From: Metellina segmentata
Lineage: Eukaryota; Arthropoda; Arachnida; Araneae; Tetragnathidae
Direction: 5' to 3'
Assembly (NCBI GenBank): GCA_947359465.1
Contig: OX375873.1
Location: forward strand, 55,461,573 to 55,525,572
Length of the DNA stretch: 64,000 nt
Numbering within the stretch: the stretch's first letter is position 1; the number at the start of each line of letters is the position of its first letter. The notes below the pieces were generated by a model. The model was given only the letters and a program-made list of their open reading frames with translations. It was not told where the DNA came from and did not search any database. The translations under genes were made by a program, and so were the position numbers. Positions 13,126-23,280 of the stretch are shown in pieces.

Positions 13126-13852
13126 AAACGAAAATTGATCTGGGTACAAAAAGAAATCGAGGGTAAATATATTGACAAAACAATGTAACATTCTATGACG
13201 AGTAAATGCGGACGTTAAATATGAAAATATTTACGATATACATCATTTTCACAAATGAATTACCGAAATTAGCCATTTGCTTCAGCTTTGGTACAATTAA
13301 CATGAAGACAAACATCCATACCGCTACAAGCAAATTGTGTATTACTGAAATTTAGTTAATTTTATTTACAAAAACTAACACCAAATTTTAAAATTGCTTA
13401 CCATTGGTGATTAATCAATAACGTATTATGTACAGAACTCTTCACAAAATCTTTAAATATTCTCATACCTCATACTTGTTTTTAAAAAAAAAGTATTTAC
13501 CTATAGATTTTGATGGCAGTAATCAGTAATTCCACTTCATAGACATTTAATGCTTGAAAGTTTCGGAAATCCATCAAAATATCTAAAAAGAAATTAACGA
13601 ATGAAAATATTTGCAAGTTGTAACATATCTTTTGCCATATGTATAAAAATTTTAAAGCAAGCTACATTCAGGTTGTGTATAAAGTTCGCAAATGTTAAGT
13701 GTTCAAAGCTATTGGTGGTACCAAGGTTTGGACTGAATGAACATTTGATATGTTTTTGTAACGTAAACTCTACCCCTCTCGCATTGTGAGTCCTCCCCTT
13801 ATTATCTTTCTTTTACAGTTCATTTAATTTTTTGTTTATAATACTAACACTT
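13126..13852. other. AT-rich DNA with no recognised gene
   Basis: I see no coding or repeat structure here. Confidence 0.5.
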
Positions 13853-13861
13853 TCTTCTTCT

Positions 13862-14047
13862 TCAGGAGCACAACAGCCTTTTACAGGCCAAGGCTGACTC
13901 GCAGATCCTCCTCCATCTGGCTCTGTCTGGTGCGACCGCCCGCCATCGGTTGACTCCCAAAAACTTGAGATCTCTCTCTACGTTATCAATCCATCTTGTA
14001 GGTGGTCGTCCCTTTCTTCTAGTCCCTACTAACACTTTACTCCCCAT
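13862..14047 (-). pseudogene. LINE (non-LTR retrotransposon) ORF2 C-terminal relic
   Basis: The minus strand encodes about 61 residues containing RRKGRPPTRWIDNVERDL, then a Trp-Arg and an APDRARWRRICESA segment, ending in a stop. This GRP-TRW-D...W....DR..WR pattern is the conserved tail found after the reverse transcriptase in many animal LINE ORF2 proteins. It is intact to the stop. A short GAAGAAGAAGAA tract follows the stop (13853-13864 on the plus strand as TTCTTCTTC), like a LINE simple-repeat tail. The polymerase and endonuclease are missing, so this is a 5'-truncated, dead copy. The exact clade cannot be told from this tail alone. Confidence 0.75.
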
Positions 14048-14587
14048 TTAAATTGACATATTAAAGAACTATGTATATATAGGTAACCGAATTCTTCAAT
14101 TAATTGGATATGAACCAACAGACGAAGCATACTTTGAATAAATAGCAAGGTGCTTCAATCTGGAAAATATCAACTACCCCTAAATCCTTTCCACTTCTTC
14201 ATTACATACTCCACATTAGCTGAAAACTTGCATCAAGAAATCGCTCGTTCGAGTCTTGTGTGATGCGAGTGATATATTTATAATCTAAACAAGTTTTACC
14301 ATTGTTCAGTTATAGATATTTTTTTAGAATCAAATACAACACAAATTTATCTATAAATACACCATTCATAAATATCCTACAAATGCTTAGTTGATGCACT
14401 AATAATTTAAATTCACAAATAAAAGAGCAATATTGACAGTTTAGAAATGACAGTTACAATACATTTGGAAAATACAACAGCAAGTATAAGTTCAGGCATT
14501 CTGACTTCAAATTGTGACTTTATGCAGAAATCGTACATGCTTCATTAGAAAAAATATTTGGCATTAACATCGGAATAAATTTTCCCC
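14048..14587. other. AT-rich DNA with no recognised gene
   Basis: No supported feature lies between the LINE relic and the SINE. Confidence 0.5.
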
Positions 14588-15412
14588 CAACAACACCTCT
14601 TAATTGTGAACCACGATCAAATGACGAGATCTAACAACTGAGGTGGCACCCCACTCTCTAAACTTCCACACCATGACAATGTGATGCCTTTGTGATAACA
14701 CCAGAAGTAACGTGGTGTAACCTCACGTACACGATCCTTTGGTTGAATCGAGTTTGGAACTCCAAACCCTCCGGTTGTAAGTAGGGATGCGACATCGACA
14801 GCAAAACATCGATGTTGATAATATATAGCCCCAAAAACATCGATGTTTTTTTAAATTCAGTGTATTTAAACTCCCCCCCCCCTTCCCATTTCTTAAAACT
14901 GGTTTAGCAACGAGTGATGCGACATCGACAGCAAAACATCGATGTTCAAAATTAAAACATCGATGTTGATAATACATCGCCCCAAAACCATCGATGTTTT
15001 TAAAATTCAGTGTATTTAAACTTTTTCCCCCATTTCTGAAAACTAGTTTAGCAACTAGTGATGCGACATCGGTTCCAATACATCAATGTTTTTTTTATAA
15101 AACATCAATGTTTTGAAAACATAGACATCGATGTCGCATCCCTACTTTTCAGACCCTTCACTCTTTTCCACTTTGGTCTAAAAGTTTGTTCAATTTGCTG
15201 ATTATGAAAATTATGCTACTTGGTTATTTTTTAAATTTTTATAATGGTACTTTTTTCATTTAAAAATAAAACATCGACAAGTATAAACATCGATGTTACA
15301 AAAACATCGACTCCAATACATCGATGTCGCATCCCTAGTTGCAAGTCAACTCTACAGTTGCGAGTTCTACTATAAGCGACTCTACCAACTGGTCCAACGT
15401 GGTCCTTTCATT
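14588..15412 (-). repeat. SINE family A, split by a hAT-like insertion
   Basis: The SINE runs on the minus strand. Its tRNA-like head is at the right: the complement of 15380-15412 reads TTGGACCAGTTGGTAGAGTC, an A-box-like start. The middle holds GGAGTTCCAAACTC, a B-box-like segment, at about 14750-14765. The body to about 14588 shares the CATTTGATCGTGGTTCA segment and the GTGGAAGTTTAGAGAGTGGG segment with copies near 19, 23 and 50 kb. The unrelated stretch 14782-15337 is a hAT-like element, and removing it with one flank copy rejoins head and body. Confidence 0.75.
14782..15337 (-). mobile_element. hAT-like MITE, copy 1 (ACATCGATGT family), 556 bp
   Basis: The termini are inverted: TAGGGATGCGACATCGA at 14782 and its complement, CGATGTCGCATCCCTA, ending at 15337. 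The flanks are GTTGTAAG (14774-14781) and GTTGCAAG (15338-15345), an 8-bp target duplication with one mismatch, typical of hAT transposons. The interior repeats the self-complementary ACATCGATGT many times. It includes two full internal pseudo-termini (GTGATGCGACATCG at about 14914 and 15059). Compared with the copies at 27 and 58 kb it lies in the opposite orientation. No coding sequence remains. Confidence 0.85.
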
Positions 15413-16567
15413 CATTTGATTCAATAACTAACTGCACTTCAGTACAGAATGTGATTTTTTTTTTGTTTTTTAATTGAATTTACATTAAAAATTATATTGA
15501 TGCAATGTTTAAAAATTGCAAGCAATGCAAACGCAAATATACATCCTCATTCAAAAATTTATTTGCCCTTAAAATTTAAAAAATCCATGTCAAACCTTTT
15601 TGTCCGAAGAAATCAAATATAAAGCGTACGGTTCGTAAAACGAAAAACTGAAGACAAGATGTCTAAAAGAACACTGTTTAGTTGTTTAGAAAAGAGGGAT
15701 AGCAAGTACATAAAACATTGATCTGTTGGTATCAAAAAGTCTCCAAGTTTGGACCTTACGCGTTGAAGGTTATTAAGTGTTGTATAAGAATATTTCACAA
15801 CACTAGATAAGAGTGTGATTACACAAGCAGTTGATTGAGTGTTGTAACTGTTCAAGCATGAGGCATCAGATACAGCATGTACAGCATTTTAACGATCACT
15901 AACCTTTGTGTTAGCTAAGCATTTCTATCTATTTACTTGGATGTAAACACCTCTGCCGCCTAAACCCTGCAGACTCTGCTGAACATTTGTACTAATTATC
16001 GAGAAATGGGTATACGCAACTGGCAATTTACTGCGTTAACTAGTCGAGACCACTGCGGCCGATACTGTGAGGCTAACTATTATAGAATATTTTAATCTTA
16101 TTCACACATGAATTAATACAAAGACCAAAACATTCAAGTTATTTATTGGTAATCCGTTCTGACACCTTACATTCCTTGATGCCGGGTCCGAATATATCTG
16201 TTCTTGTTTCCGTCGGTTTTATATTCATTTCTTGAACCACTACTTCAGTTCAGTTCACAACTGCGTTTTCACATCTTAAGCAACACTTCACAGCAGAGAC
16301 TTCACCACAGAAACTTCACACAGAGACTTCACCACACTATCTTTTTTTACAATCTCACTTTTATTTAATCAACTTTATGTATGGTTTGTACCTTCTTTAG
16401 TTACTAACCTTTATATCGTGTATTTTGTTTTCCTGCCTGACAGGGAAAAATACAAAATCGAACTCGTAAAATCAAACTTGGAAATACTACCTGCCTTTTT
16501 CACAAGCACAGCACTTATTCAAGTTCAGTTTTTAAGATAACTAACTGAATTAAAGTCACTATGGAGC
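15413..16567. other. Spacer with no recognised gene
   Basis: The sequence is AT-rich up to about 15900, then of mixed composition. A short imperfect tandem of CAGAGACTTCAC-like words lies at 16290-16335. I find no coding support. Confidence 0.5.
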
Positions 16568-16662
16568 AAAACATCGGGCTATTGGCGTCGGTACAAGATC
16601 AATCAACCCCCCCCCACCAAAAAAATGAAGACACCTCGTAACTTTGAACCAGGGTCAGATGG
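16568..16662 (-). repeat. SINE family A, 3' fragment
   Basis: CGGGCTATTGGCGTCGG and GACACCTCGTAACTTTGAACC match the family A body (compare 23140-23225), with the middle replaced by a C-run and A-run near 16606-16625. The head is absent. Confidence 0.6.
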
Positions 16663-17600
16663 TTCAGTTTTAAAGATCTTGCTGAAAGACTGATACTCTT
16701 CGCATGGAATTCAGAAATAAAGTTAAATTCGGGTCTGAAAATCGGTTGAAGACGATGACGGATGTCTGCACGTGGCCTCAGAGAAGCAGATTTTTCTCTA
16801 ACTAGATATATAAATCATCCCATCCCACAGTCCCAAGAAAAAGGGAAATATAATCGCAACTTGTACTACAACGCTCTTTTGCTTTCTCAAGCTGTCAGAG
16901 GATGCATCATCTCCACATGGCCCCAAAAGCTATAAATTTCCTTTCAGTCCCACCACATCCGTAGCGATAGCCTCCCCCGCAGCTGACCACAACATCCTTC
17001 TCTATAGTGCCAACCCTTTTCCCAGTGTGGAAAAACCCTCTCCCATCCGCATGGCTTTTTAGACAATCTCGAGAAGGAAGAAGCTTACTGTGACAGCGAG
17101 CTTTGCCTTTTGAACCCGGATACCAAGGAAATAATTCCGGAATCCGTAGTGGTTATATAACGGCTCAAGTTGTTTTAAAAAGTGTTTGGAATAAAATTGT
17201 GTTGTTGGAATATCTTTTTTGTTCGATCTACTGAAGTCGCCGGAAAAAACAAACGTTTCTTGATTAAGTTTTTAGCCATCTTAACTTAAACACTAAGAGA
17301 AATTTCTTAGCCTTTCCTTTCACTTTTGGTTGCATGGGTTTATGTGGGAGGAGTCATATGACCAAACATCAAGTTAATGGACATTAAACACGAGGACAGT
17401 GTTTACTCATTTCACCTGCCATATATCCATATCTACCTACGATTCCCTGGATGCTACCTCATTGAACGAACCCTCAGCCACCGATGACATCCTTTTCACT
17501 ATAAGAGATTCATTTACATCCATGGAAATTCTTTTCCTAAAGTCTGTTAAATATTTTGGAAAGTTAATTTGAGCAGGCTGTAGGTATTAGTCTCTTATAG
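16663..17600. other. Spacer, partly C/T-rich, no recognised gene
   Basis: The 16850-17110 part is richer in C and T and contains CTATAAATTT and, further on, GTTATATAACGG. These are TATA-like, but without an initiator or coding sequence they are not enough to call a promoter. Confidence 0.4.
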
Positions 17601-17604
17601 AGCA

Positions 17605-17765
17605 AAGAGCCGCTCTGGTAGTCGAGTAGTTAGTGCTCTGAGTCTTGTTTCAAATCCCGACCGGCCATAGCTTTTACGAAGTGGTTTGGAATCCACTTGA
17701 AACCGTAGGTGGCTTTCTAGTTAGCTCTTGTGTAGCGGAAAGATTACCTTAGCAAACCAACCCAA
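17605..17765 (+). repeat. tRNA-headed SINE
   Basis: A tRNA-like pol III promoter is visible. An A-box-like CTGGTAGTCGAGTAGTTAG at about 17614-17632 is followed by the B-box GTTTCAAATCC at 17647-17657, which fits the GWTCRANNC consensus. The spacing of about 30 bp suits a tRNA-derived head. A non-tRNA body follows with no clear tail. This is a retroposon, not a functional tRNA: no acceptor stem closes. Confidence 0.6.
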
Positions 17766-18810
17766 CTATTGCAAAGTACGAGCCCAGGAAATACTAGTCT
17801 TTACTTTGGAAATTGGTATTTATTAGGTATATATTCAGGAAATAATATCGAGTGTGATCCGGTCCCCTCTTGATTCCCTATTAGATTTCTTTTTCACTAT
17901 TACAATCGAATTGTATAATTGAATGAGCAGTGTTTAAGGTTATTCCGATTGCTTTCAGACATGCATACAAGTATTTTACTTGTGCGATTAGAAATTTTGA
18001 TGCTGTTAATTAATTTCAGAATCTATATATGATTGTTCTTTAACAGGAAAGATACTTCGGGAAAGGCTCAAGCACCTTGGAATAATGTCACTCAACATTC
18101 CACTCGTACTTATAGTTTTACATATTTTGATATATGCTGATGACTACTTAACTGCAAACTATACAATCACCAGCATATTTCTGTGTGCCTCCATATAAAT
18201 CATCTTGTACTCTCCTTATAAATCATCCTTGCTTCCTTATAAATCATCTCGTTAAAACAAGAAAAAGTCGTCACCTTTTGTTACAGTATAAATATTACCG
18301 CTAGCTTTGAGCACAAACTCAACTGACAAAAAGAATTTTTATACTGTAGAGCTTTTTAAAGACCAACTACTTTTAGGTAAACAAAAGGCATTTTTCTTTA
18401 GTATTACATATTTTTTAACAATATACATCTTATTACAACATACCGGTACATTTCTCATAATGAAGATAAGCATGTAGCATCTCCGAGGTGTCAGTTAATG
18501 AGCTTCTGTTCTAAGCTACCATGTGTTCTTCAACGACAGTATTGTCTATGAAATTTCGTTTGTGAGGTATCGCTTCACGGCAAAAAAAAAAACATATTTT
18601 CTGCAATAATCTAGGCTCAGATCTTTATCAAAAGTCAAAAGCTGCACATTTTACGAACTGAAAAATCATACAATATACAACTGATGTAAATGATATGGAA
18701 AAAGCACTATTCACAATTGGAAAACACATAATATACTTTACCAAATGAATGAACGAGTTATGTTCACATACAAGTTTAACTTTCAGAGGTCAAGATATGT
18801 GTAACATACG
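17766..18810. other. Spacer with no recognised gene
   Basis: A short run of three AATCATC-containing words lies near 18196-18250 (AAATCATCTTG, AAATCATCCTTG, AAATCATCTCG), a minor imperfect tandem. Nothing else is supported. Confidence 0.45.
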
Positions 18811-18880
18811 GTAATTTTGGTAACTTTTAATTAACGTCGTACTAGAGCAATTGACGACGGTATGGGATCAATTCCCTAAG
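18811..18880 (-). repeat. SINE family A, truncated 3' end
   Basis: TTAATTAACGTCGTACTAGAG, cut here to a piece ending at TTCCCTAAGG, matches the family 3' end. It lies directly before a longer copy in the same orientation, so the two are in tandem or one inserted at the other's tail. Confidence 0.6.
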
Positions 18881-19257
18881 GGTAATGGTAAATTTAATTA
18901 ACGTCGTACTAGAACAACACAACGGGCTATTGACGACGGTCCTGGATCAGTCCCTCAAGGGAAAGATTCGAGGACAACACCTCGTAATTTTGAACTGCGG
19001 TCAGATGACGCAATCCCCTAAGGGAAAGATCCGAGAACAACACCACGTAATTTTGAGCCATAGTCATATGACAAGGCAACACTTAAGCTGGCACCCCACT
19101 CTCCAAATTTCCACACCTACCCAACGCGAGGACTTTCGGTCACGACAGATTTAAGGTGCACCAACCGCCTCTACACCATACGCTTACAAATATCCTTGCA
19201 CTGACCTTCCATCTAGAGGCTAACACCTTAACCACCAGACAGGTTGGTCGGCTGTGT
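18881..19257 (-). repeat. SINE family A, near full length with internal duplication
   Basis: The minus strand starts with a tRNA-like head, GTCTGGTGGTTAAGGTGTT (complement of about 19221-19240), and runs to the tail TTAATTAAATTTACCATTACC near 18880. Within the body, the module running from CAAGGGAAAGAT through CGTAATTTTGA to GTCAGATGACG is present twice (about 18955-19010 and 19017-19072), an internal tandem duplication absent from the 23-kb copy. A 89-codon plus-strand open frame across it is incidental. Confidence 0.7.
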
Positions 19258-19770
19258 AACATACGCAATGGAATGTGAAAACATACAAATATTTCCCCAT
19301 TAATCTACAATTATTTCTAAAAGGATCTAGCAGTGGCCGGCCCGGCGCAGTGTGTCATTTACGCAATCTAGTTCGACAAAATTCAATTTTCTTAGTGTCG
19401 TAGATGGTCAAAAAATACCTCATCTTATATGCAGTCTGTCCCCTTAGCAAGACCAAGATTTTATTTTTCTAAACAATTCCTTCTAACAGGAAGTACAAGG
19501 GTCCAAAGACTTGCTTTGTGCGTTGGGAGCAAAACCAATCTGGCGATTGCGTATTAGTACTTGGAGGAAAACTGAAAAGTACAGGTCCTATATTTTTCTT
19601 AGCGCTACTTGGTGGATTTTTTTGGATTTATCTGGTGGATTTATTTTCTTGGATACTACTTTATTAATTTGCAAGTTCCTTTTGAATTTGTAGCTAATTA
19701 GTGTCTTACGCAACTGCTGATATCAAATTTCAACTTGGATTAATTAACATATAACATCGTATATCACTAA
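19258..19770. other. Spacer with no recognised gene
   Basis: The short GC-rich word GTGGCCGGCCCGGCGCAG occurs near 19333. I find no coding or repeat assignment. Confidence 0.45.
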
Positions 19771-20384
19771 AACATTACATATGTATTATGGCCCGACTCC
19801 TTTGACGAGCGCAGAACAAAATATTTCTTTGGGGAAGTTTGCGAAACTGATAAATTCCTTAAATTTCAGAATGACTATGGAAATTTTTGGTCAGTTCTTT
19901 TTATACATTTGGATGATAAATTCGAAGCAAACAAAATCGATGCTATTTTAACTTATATTTCTCGCGAAATTGATTAATATATGTAACCAGATACTGTTTT
20001 GAATGTTCTAAATAGTGTTAAAGGGAATATTCTCGAATTAGCAGTCAAAGAATTGAGCTAAAGAGGAGTAAAGTAAACAGGCACAGAGAACTATTCCTCA
20101 GAAATAATTCTTCTTGACTTCAATGAAATTTTACTTTTTCTCACACTGTGATTCAAGATCTACCAAGTAATTCACCAAGTAGTTTGAAAATATGCCTAGA
20201 AGGCTTCAAAAAGATTTTCCAGCCTGTAGTTCCCAGTGTAAAAAACGAAACTCGTAACCTTGTTGAGACAACTTGTCAAAAAGAATTGTTAATGACCTGG
20301 GAAGAAATTACGAAAGTCAGGTGTACGATATACTTCAAATCGTCAGAGTTCTTTGTTGCTTTTCTGGAAGAGGTACAATCATGA
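19771..20384 (+). pseudogene. Coding-like relic, family unknown
   Basis: From 19771 one frame stays open, without a start codon, for about 69 codons to a TAA near 19977. It reads like protein (KYFFGEVCETDKFLKF, then NDYGNFWSVLFIHLDD). The same frame continues past two stops with DTVLNVLNSVKGNILELAV and, after more stops, ENYSSEIILLDFNEILLFL. A shifted frame from 20148 then gives 78 codons containing LEGFKKIFQPVVPS. Continuity through stops and a frame change suggests a decayed gene, host or transposon. I recognise no domain. Chance in AT-rich DNA is the alternative. Confidence 0.35.
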
Positions 20385-21543
20385 AAACGATCCATGTCTT
20401 TGAAAAGTCAGTAAAATTATCTGAAAATCAAGTGCTTAAAAGCTAATAGTTGACACTAATCTTTCTAGGCACCAATATAAAATTACATCAACAAAGTAAA
20501 GAGCATTAACTCTAATTTGTATCCTCCGTATAACACAAAAATAAGCTAAATGGTTGTTACTCTTCAGGGATCATTATCACGGAAACTTCAGCTGTACTAC
20601 AACTAGTCACTTATCGACTGTACTGTTATATTGTAATATACAATTCATGACAATCCTACAGACTGATTTTGTCGAAGGATAGTATCAAAAATACAATTAT
20701 AATGATTATACAATTATAATTTATGGGCTGAGACGGCGCTGTACAGAAACGAAAAGAAACAGAAATATATATGAATCTGAGCAAAGCGTGTTTAGTATTT
20801 CTTTGGTACCTTTGCTTGTACTAATGAGGGTAGAAAAATTATTTGCCAAAATCCTACTCCATCATCAACTAGACATATTCGTTCCATCAAATTTCTTTTT
20901 GTCAAGTAATTAGTAGATTTAACTACCAGGGAAGTGCAAGTTAACTTTAAAGCTGAGTTTGTTGTTTTGATAGATGTGACCAAACATCAAACAGGTAGTA
21001 GAAACTAACGATAGAAACTAAGATAGATGATAGAAACTAACAAATGCTGAAATAACTGATATTAATGTAATCAAGCTCTATCAAGTCATTAAAATGTTTA
21101 AATTCTGGTTTTCCAGATAAACGGATGTTTTCAGAGCACGAAGTAAGTACAAGGTATATACCTCAGAAAGTATTTTTGGAATCCCCAATTCTCTTAAACT
21201 ATACATAAAATACTGATCCATGGAAATATTATTTTGCTTTTCGTATTCTTCCAATTGGTAATTGGTCCGCACTTAAAAGACAAGAGATAAACACAATAGG
21301 CAACAAGGGAAATATTTACTACAAAAATGTTAAGAACTGATACGAACGGATTTAATGAATAGATTAGTCATCATCTCAGATACACTAATTCTAAGTTTAC
21401 GAACAAGGTCTAAAACTAAAAGTAGCCAAATGTTTCTAAAAAGGTTGAATTTTTTTTAAAGAACTTTCCCTATAATACATCAGTAGACTATTTAGGTAGT
21501 TGAGATTCCTAGTAGATAATTTTGTAATATTTAAAAAATATTT
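20385..21543. other. AT-rich DNA with no recognised gene
   Basis: A small palindromic patch ATTATAAT...ATTATAAT lies near 20697-20722. The word GATAGAAACTAA is repeated three times near 21010-21040. There is nothing else. Confidence 0.45.
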
Positions 21544-21553
21544 TCCTCTTTAG

Positions 21554-21955
21554 TCTCTACTATTATAAAAGGAAGTGTTTTTCTTTTTTTCGTTATCACA
21601 GTCCTGACGAATTTCCGGCACTTGCAATAATGGGATTTGGCACGCAGGTATTCCGATTTTTTTGCAATTTTTGGGTCGCGGCGAATTTTAAAATTAATTT
21701 AATGGCATTTAATTATTTTCTTTGGAATTTTCCTCTTTAGTCTCTACTCTTTACTCTACTTTCCTCTTCAGTCTGTTTTGTTTGGAATATTTTGCTCTTT
21801 AGTCTCTACTATTATAAAAGGAAGTGTTTGTTTTTCTGTTTTTCGTTATCACAGTCCTGACGAATTTACGGCACTTACAATAATGGGATTTGGCACACAG
21901 GTAGTCCAAATTTTTTTGCAATTTTGGGTCGCGGCGAATTTTAAAATTTAATCTT
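21554..21955 (+). mobile_element. Two tandem Helitron-type 5' ends, period 249 bp
   Basis: TCTCTACTATTATAAAAGGA starts at 21554 and again at 21803. Each is followed by GTTATCACAGTCCTGACGAA, then TAATGGGATTTGGCAC, and GGGTCGCGGCGAATTTTAAA. A start of the form TCTACTATTATAAA...GTTTG with such a following segment is typical of the 5' region of arthropod Helitron/Helentron elements. I could not find a matching 3' hairpin and CTAG downstream, so these look like 5' remnants, duplicated in tandem. Confidence 0.55.
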
Positions 21956-22375
21956 GAACATTTTAAAATGAATTTAATTATTATTGTTTTCTTTTGAATG
22001 GCAACAGCTTAAAAGATCGCAGATTCTAAATTTAATTTTTTTGTTTCCGTTTTCATTTTGAACCATTTTTTCGGAGTAACAATTTGTCAGCAGACTAAAA
22101 AAAAAATTTAACTGGAGTTATTTTGTTCTATTTTCCATCTCCTAGACCGTTAAGGTTAGAGTAATTTTTCTATATTACATACAACTTTATTTCTAAATGG
22201 AACTGTTATGGGTGCATCTGACCATTATTCTGGTGTGCATCAATATTAAATTGTAAAAAAATTCGGTTGATTATTGATCGAAGTATAGTTAATATATGGA
22301 GCAAAGTTGACAAATTTCTTTAAATTTAGCATATTTCTGCATTCAAATCGTAACTAAAAATGTTAAATATACACT
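21956..22375. other. AT-rich DNA, possibly the interior of the preceding element
   Basis: No open frame or terminus is recognised. Confidence 0.4.
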
Positions 22376-22690
22376 GTGAAGCTCCCCGTCGCTTCACCAG
22401 ATCTGTGTAGGGCCGTTGGACACCACGGGGGGTCCTACTCCGGTTTGGAGAAAGAAACCCATTTGCAGAAGGAGGAAAAAAGACTTGCACGAAGGCCAGC
22501 GAAGAAAGCAGACGTTGGTTTGCGCTGGGAAAGGATTGGCATTTTTCCGACCGTGTATGATAGACTTAATGTTCCTGTATATATAATTTGTATACCAAAT
22601 AGTCAAGATGGGTTAATAAATTTGAAATATGCTCATGGATCAGTTTTAATGTTTGGGGGACGACAAGGAGGATGATTAGGAAATCCGCGA
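22376..22690 (+). other. GC-richer patch with overlapping open frames, unknown
   Basis: A 99-codon plus-strand frame and a 70-codon minus-strand frame overlap across a moderately GC-rich stretch. The plus frame is basic in the middle (EKRLARRPAKKADVG) and resembles no family known to me. It may be a repeat fragment; I cannot support a gene. Confidence 0.25.
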
Positions 22691-22829
22691 AAGAAAGAAC
22701 CGCCACATACACCAAACCAGTATTTCATCATTCACAGCCTCGTATAATCACCCCAAAACAGTGTATTTTGGATGCAATAAATTTGTTCACATAGATTGCG
22801 AAAATGTCGCTGTGCGGCGGCTAAAGGTT

Positions 22830-22985
22830 TGGTTTTATGGCACAAGGACTGGAACACCGAACGTCTAAAGGCGCTCTTAAGAAACTGATGAACTACGCTT
22901 GGATACTAACTAAATCGTATCCCCCCCTAAGTTCACAGCGGGTGCGACGTGGACAGCACCTTCCATGGTGCTCCAGGATAACGCC
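22830..22985 (-). repeat. Possible SINE family B fragment
   Basis: GGTTTTATGGCACAAGGACTGG resembles, up to its CACAAGG, the complement of the family B 3' end (TTTTATGACGCAAGGGTCAT near 35650). The rest diverges. It is followed directly by the (AT)n tract. Confidence 0.3.
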
Positions 22986-22997
22986 GACTATCACGTA

Positions 22998-23000
<3 letters not shown>

Positions 23001-23089
<89 letters not shown>
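23001..23089. repeat. (AT)n microsatellite, 44 units
   Basis: This is an uninterrupted AT dinucleotide run of 89 bases. It sits between two SINE-like pieces and may have grown from a SINE tail. Perfect AT runs of this length can form cruciforms and are often mis-sized in assemblies. Confidence 0.97.
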
Positions 23090-23090
<1 letters not shown>

Positions 23091-23099
23091 TGTTAGAAT

Positions 23100-23280
23100 G
23101 GGTAATGGTAATTTTAGTTAACGTCGTACTAGAGCAACACAACGGGCTATTGACGACGGTCCGGGATCAATCCCATAAGGGAAAGATCCGAGGACAACAC
23201 CTCGTAATTTTGAACCACGGTCAGATGACGAGACAACACCTGAGGTGGCACCCCACTCTTTAAACTTCCACACCAAACCA
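23100..23280 (-). repeat. SINE family A, headless copy
   Basis: The complement reads GTGTGGAAGTTTAAAGAGTG, a GAGGTGTTGTCCTCGGATC block and a CCGTCGTCAATAGCCCGTTG block, down to the TTACCATTACC tail. It matches the body of the copies at 18.9 and 49.8 kb. The tRNA-like head is not seen beyond 23280. Confidence 0.75.

Noticed and set aside
17605..17765. A functional tRNA gene suggested by A- and B-box motifs
   Set aside because: No acceptor or anticodon stem can be closed, and a non-tRNA body follows, so it is a SINE head.
22837..23121. 94-codon frame running through the (AT)n tract
   Set aside because: Most of its length is a Tyr-Ile repeat translated from the microsatellite. It is not a gene.
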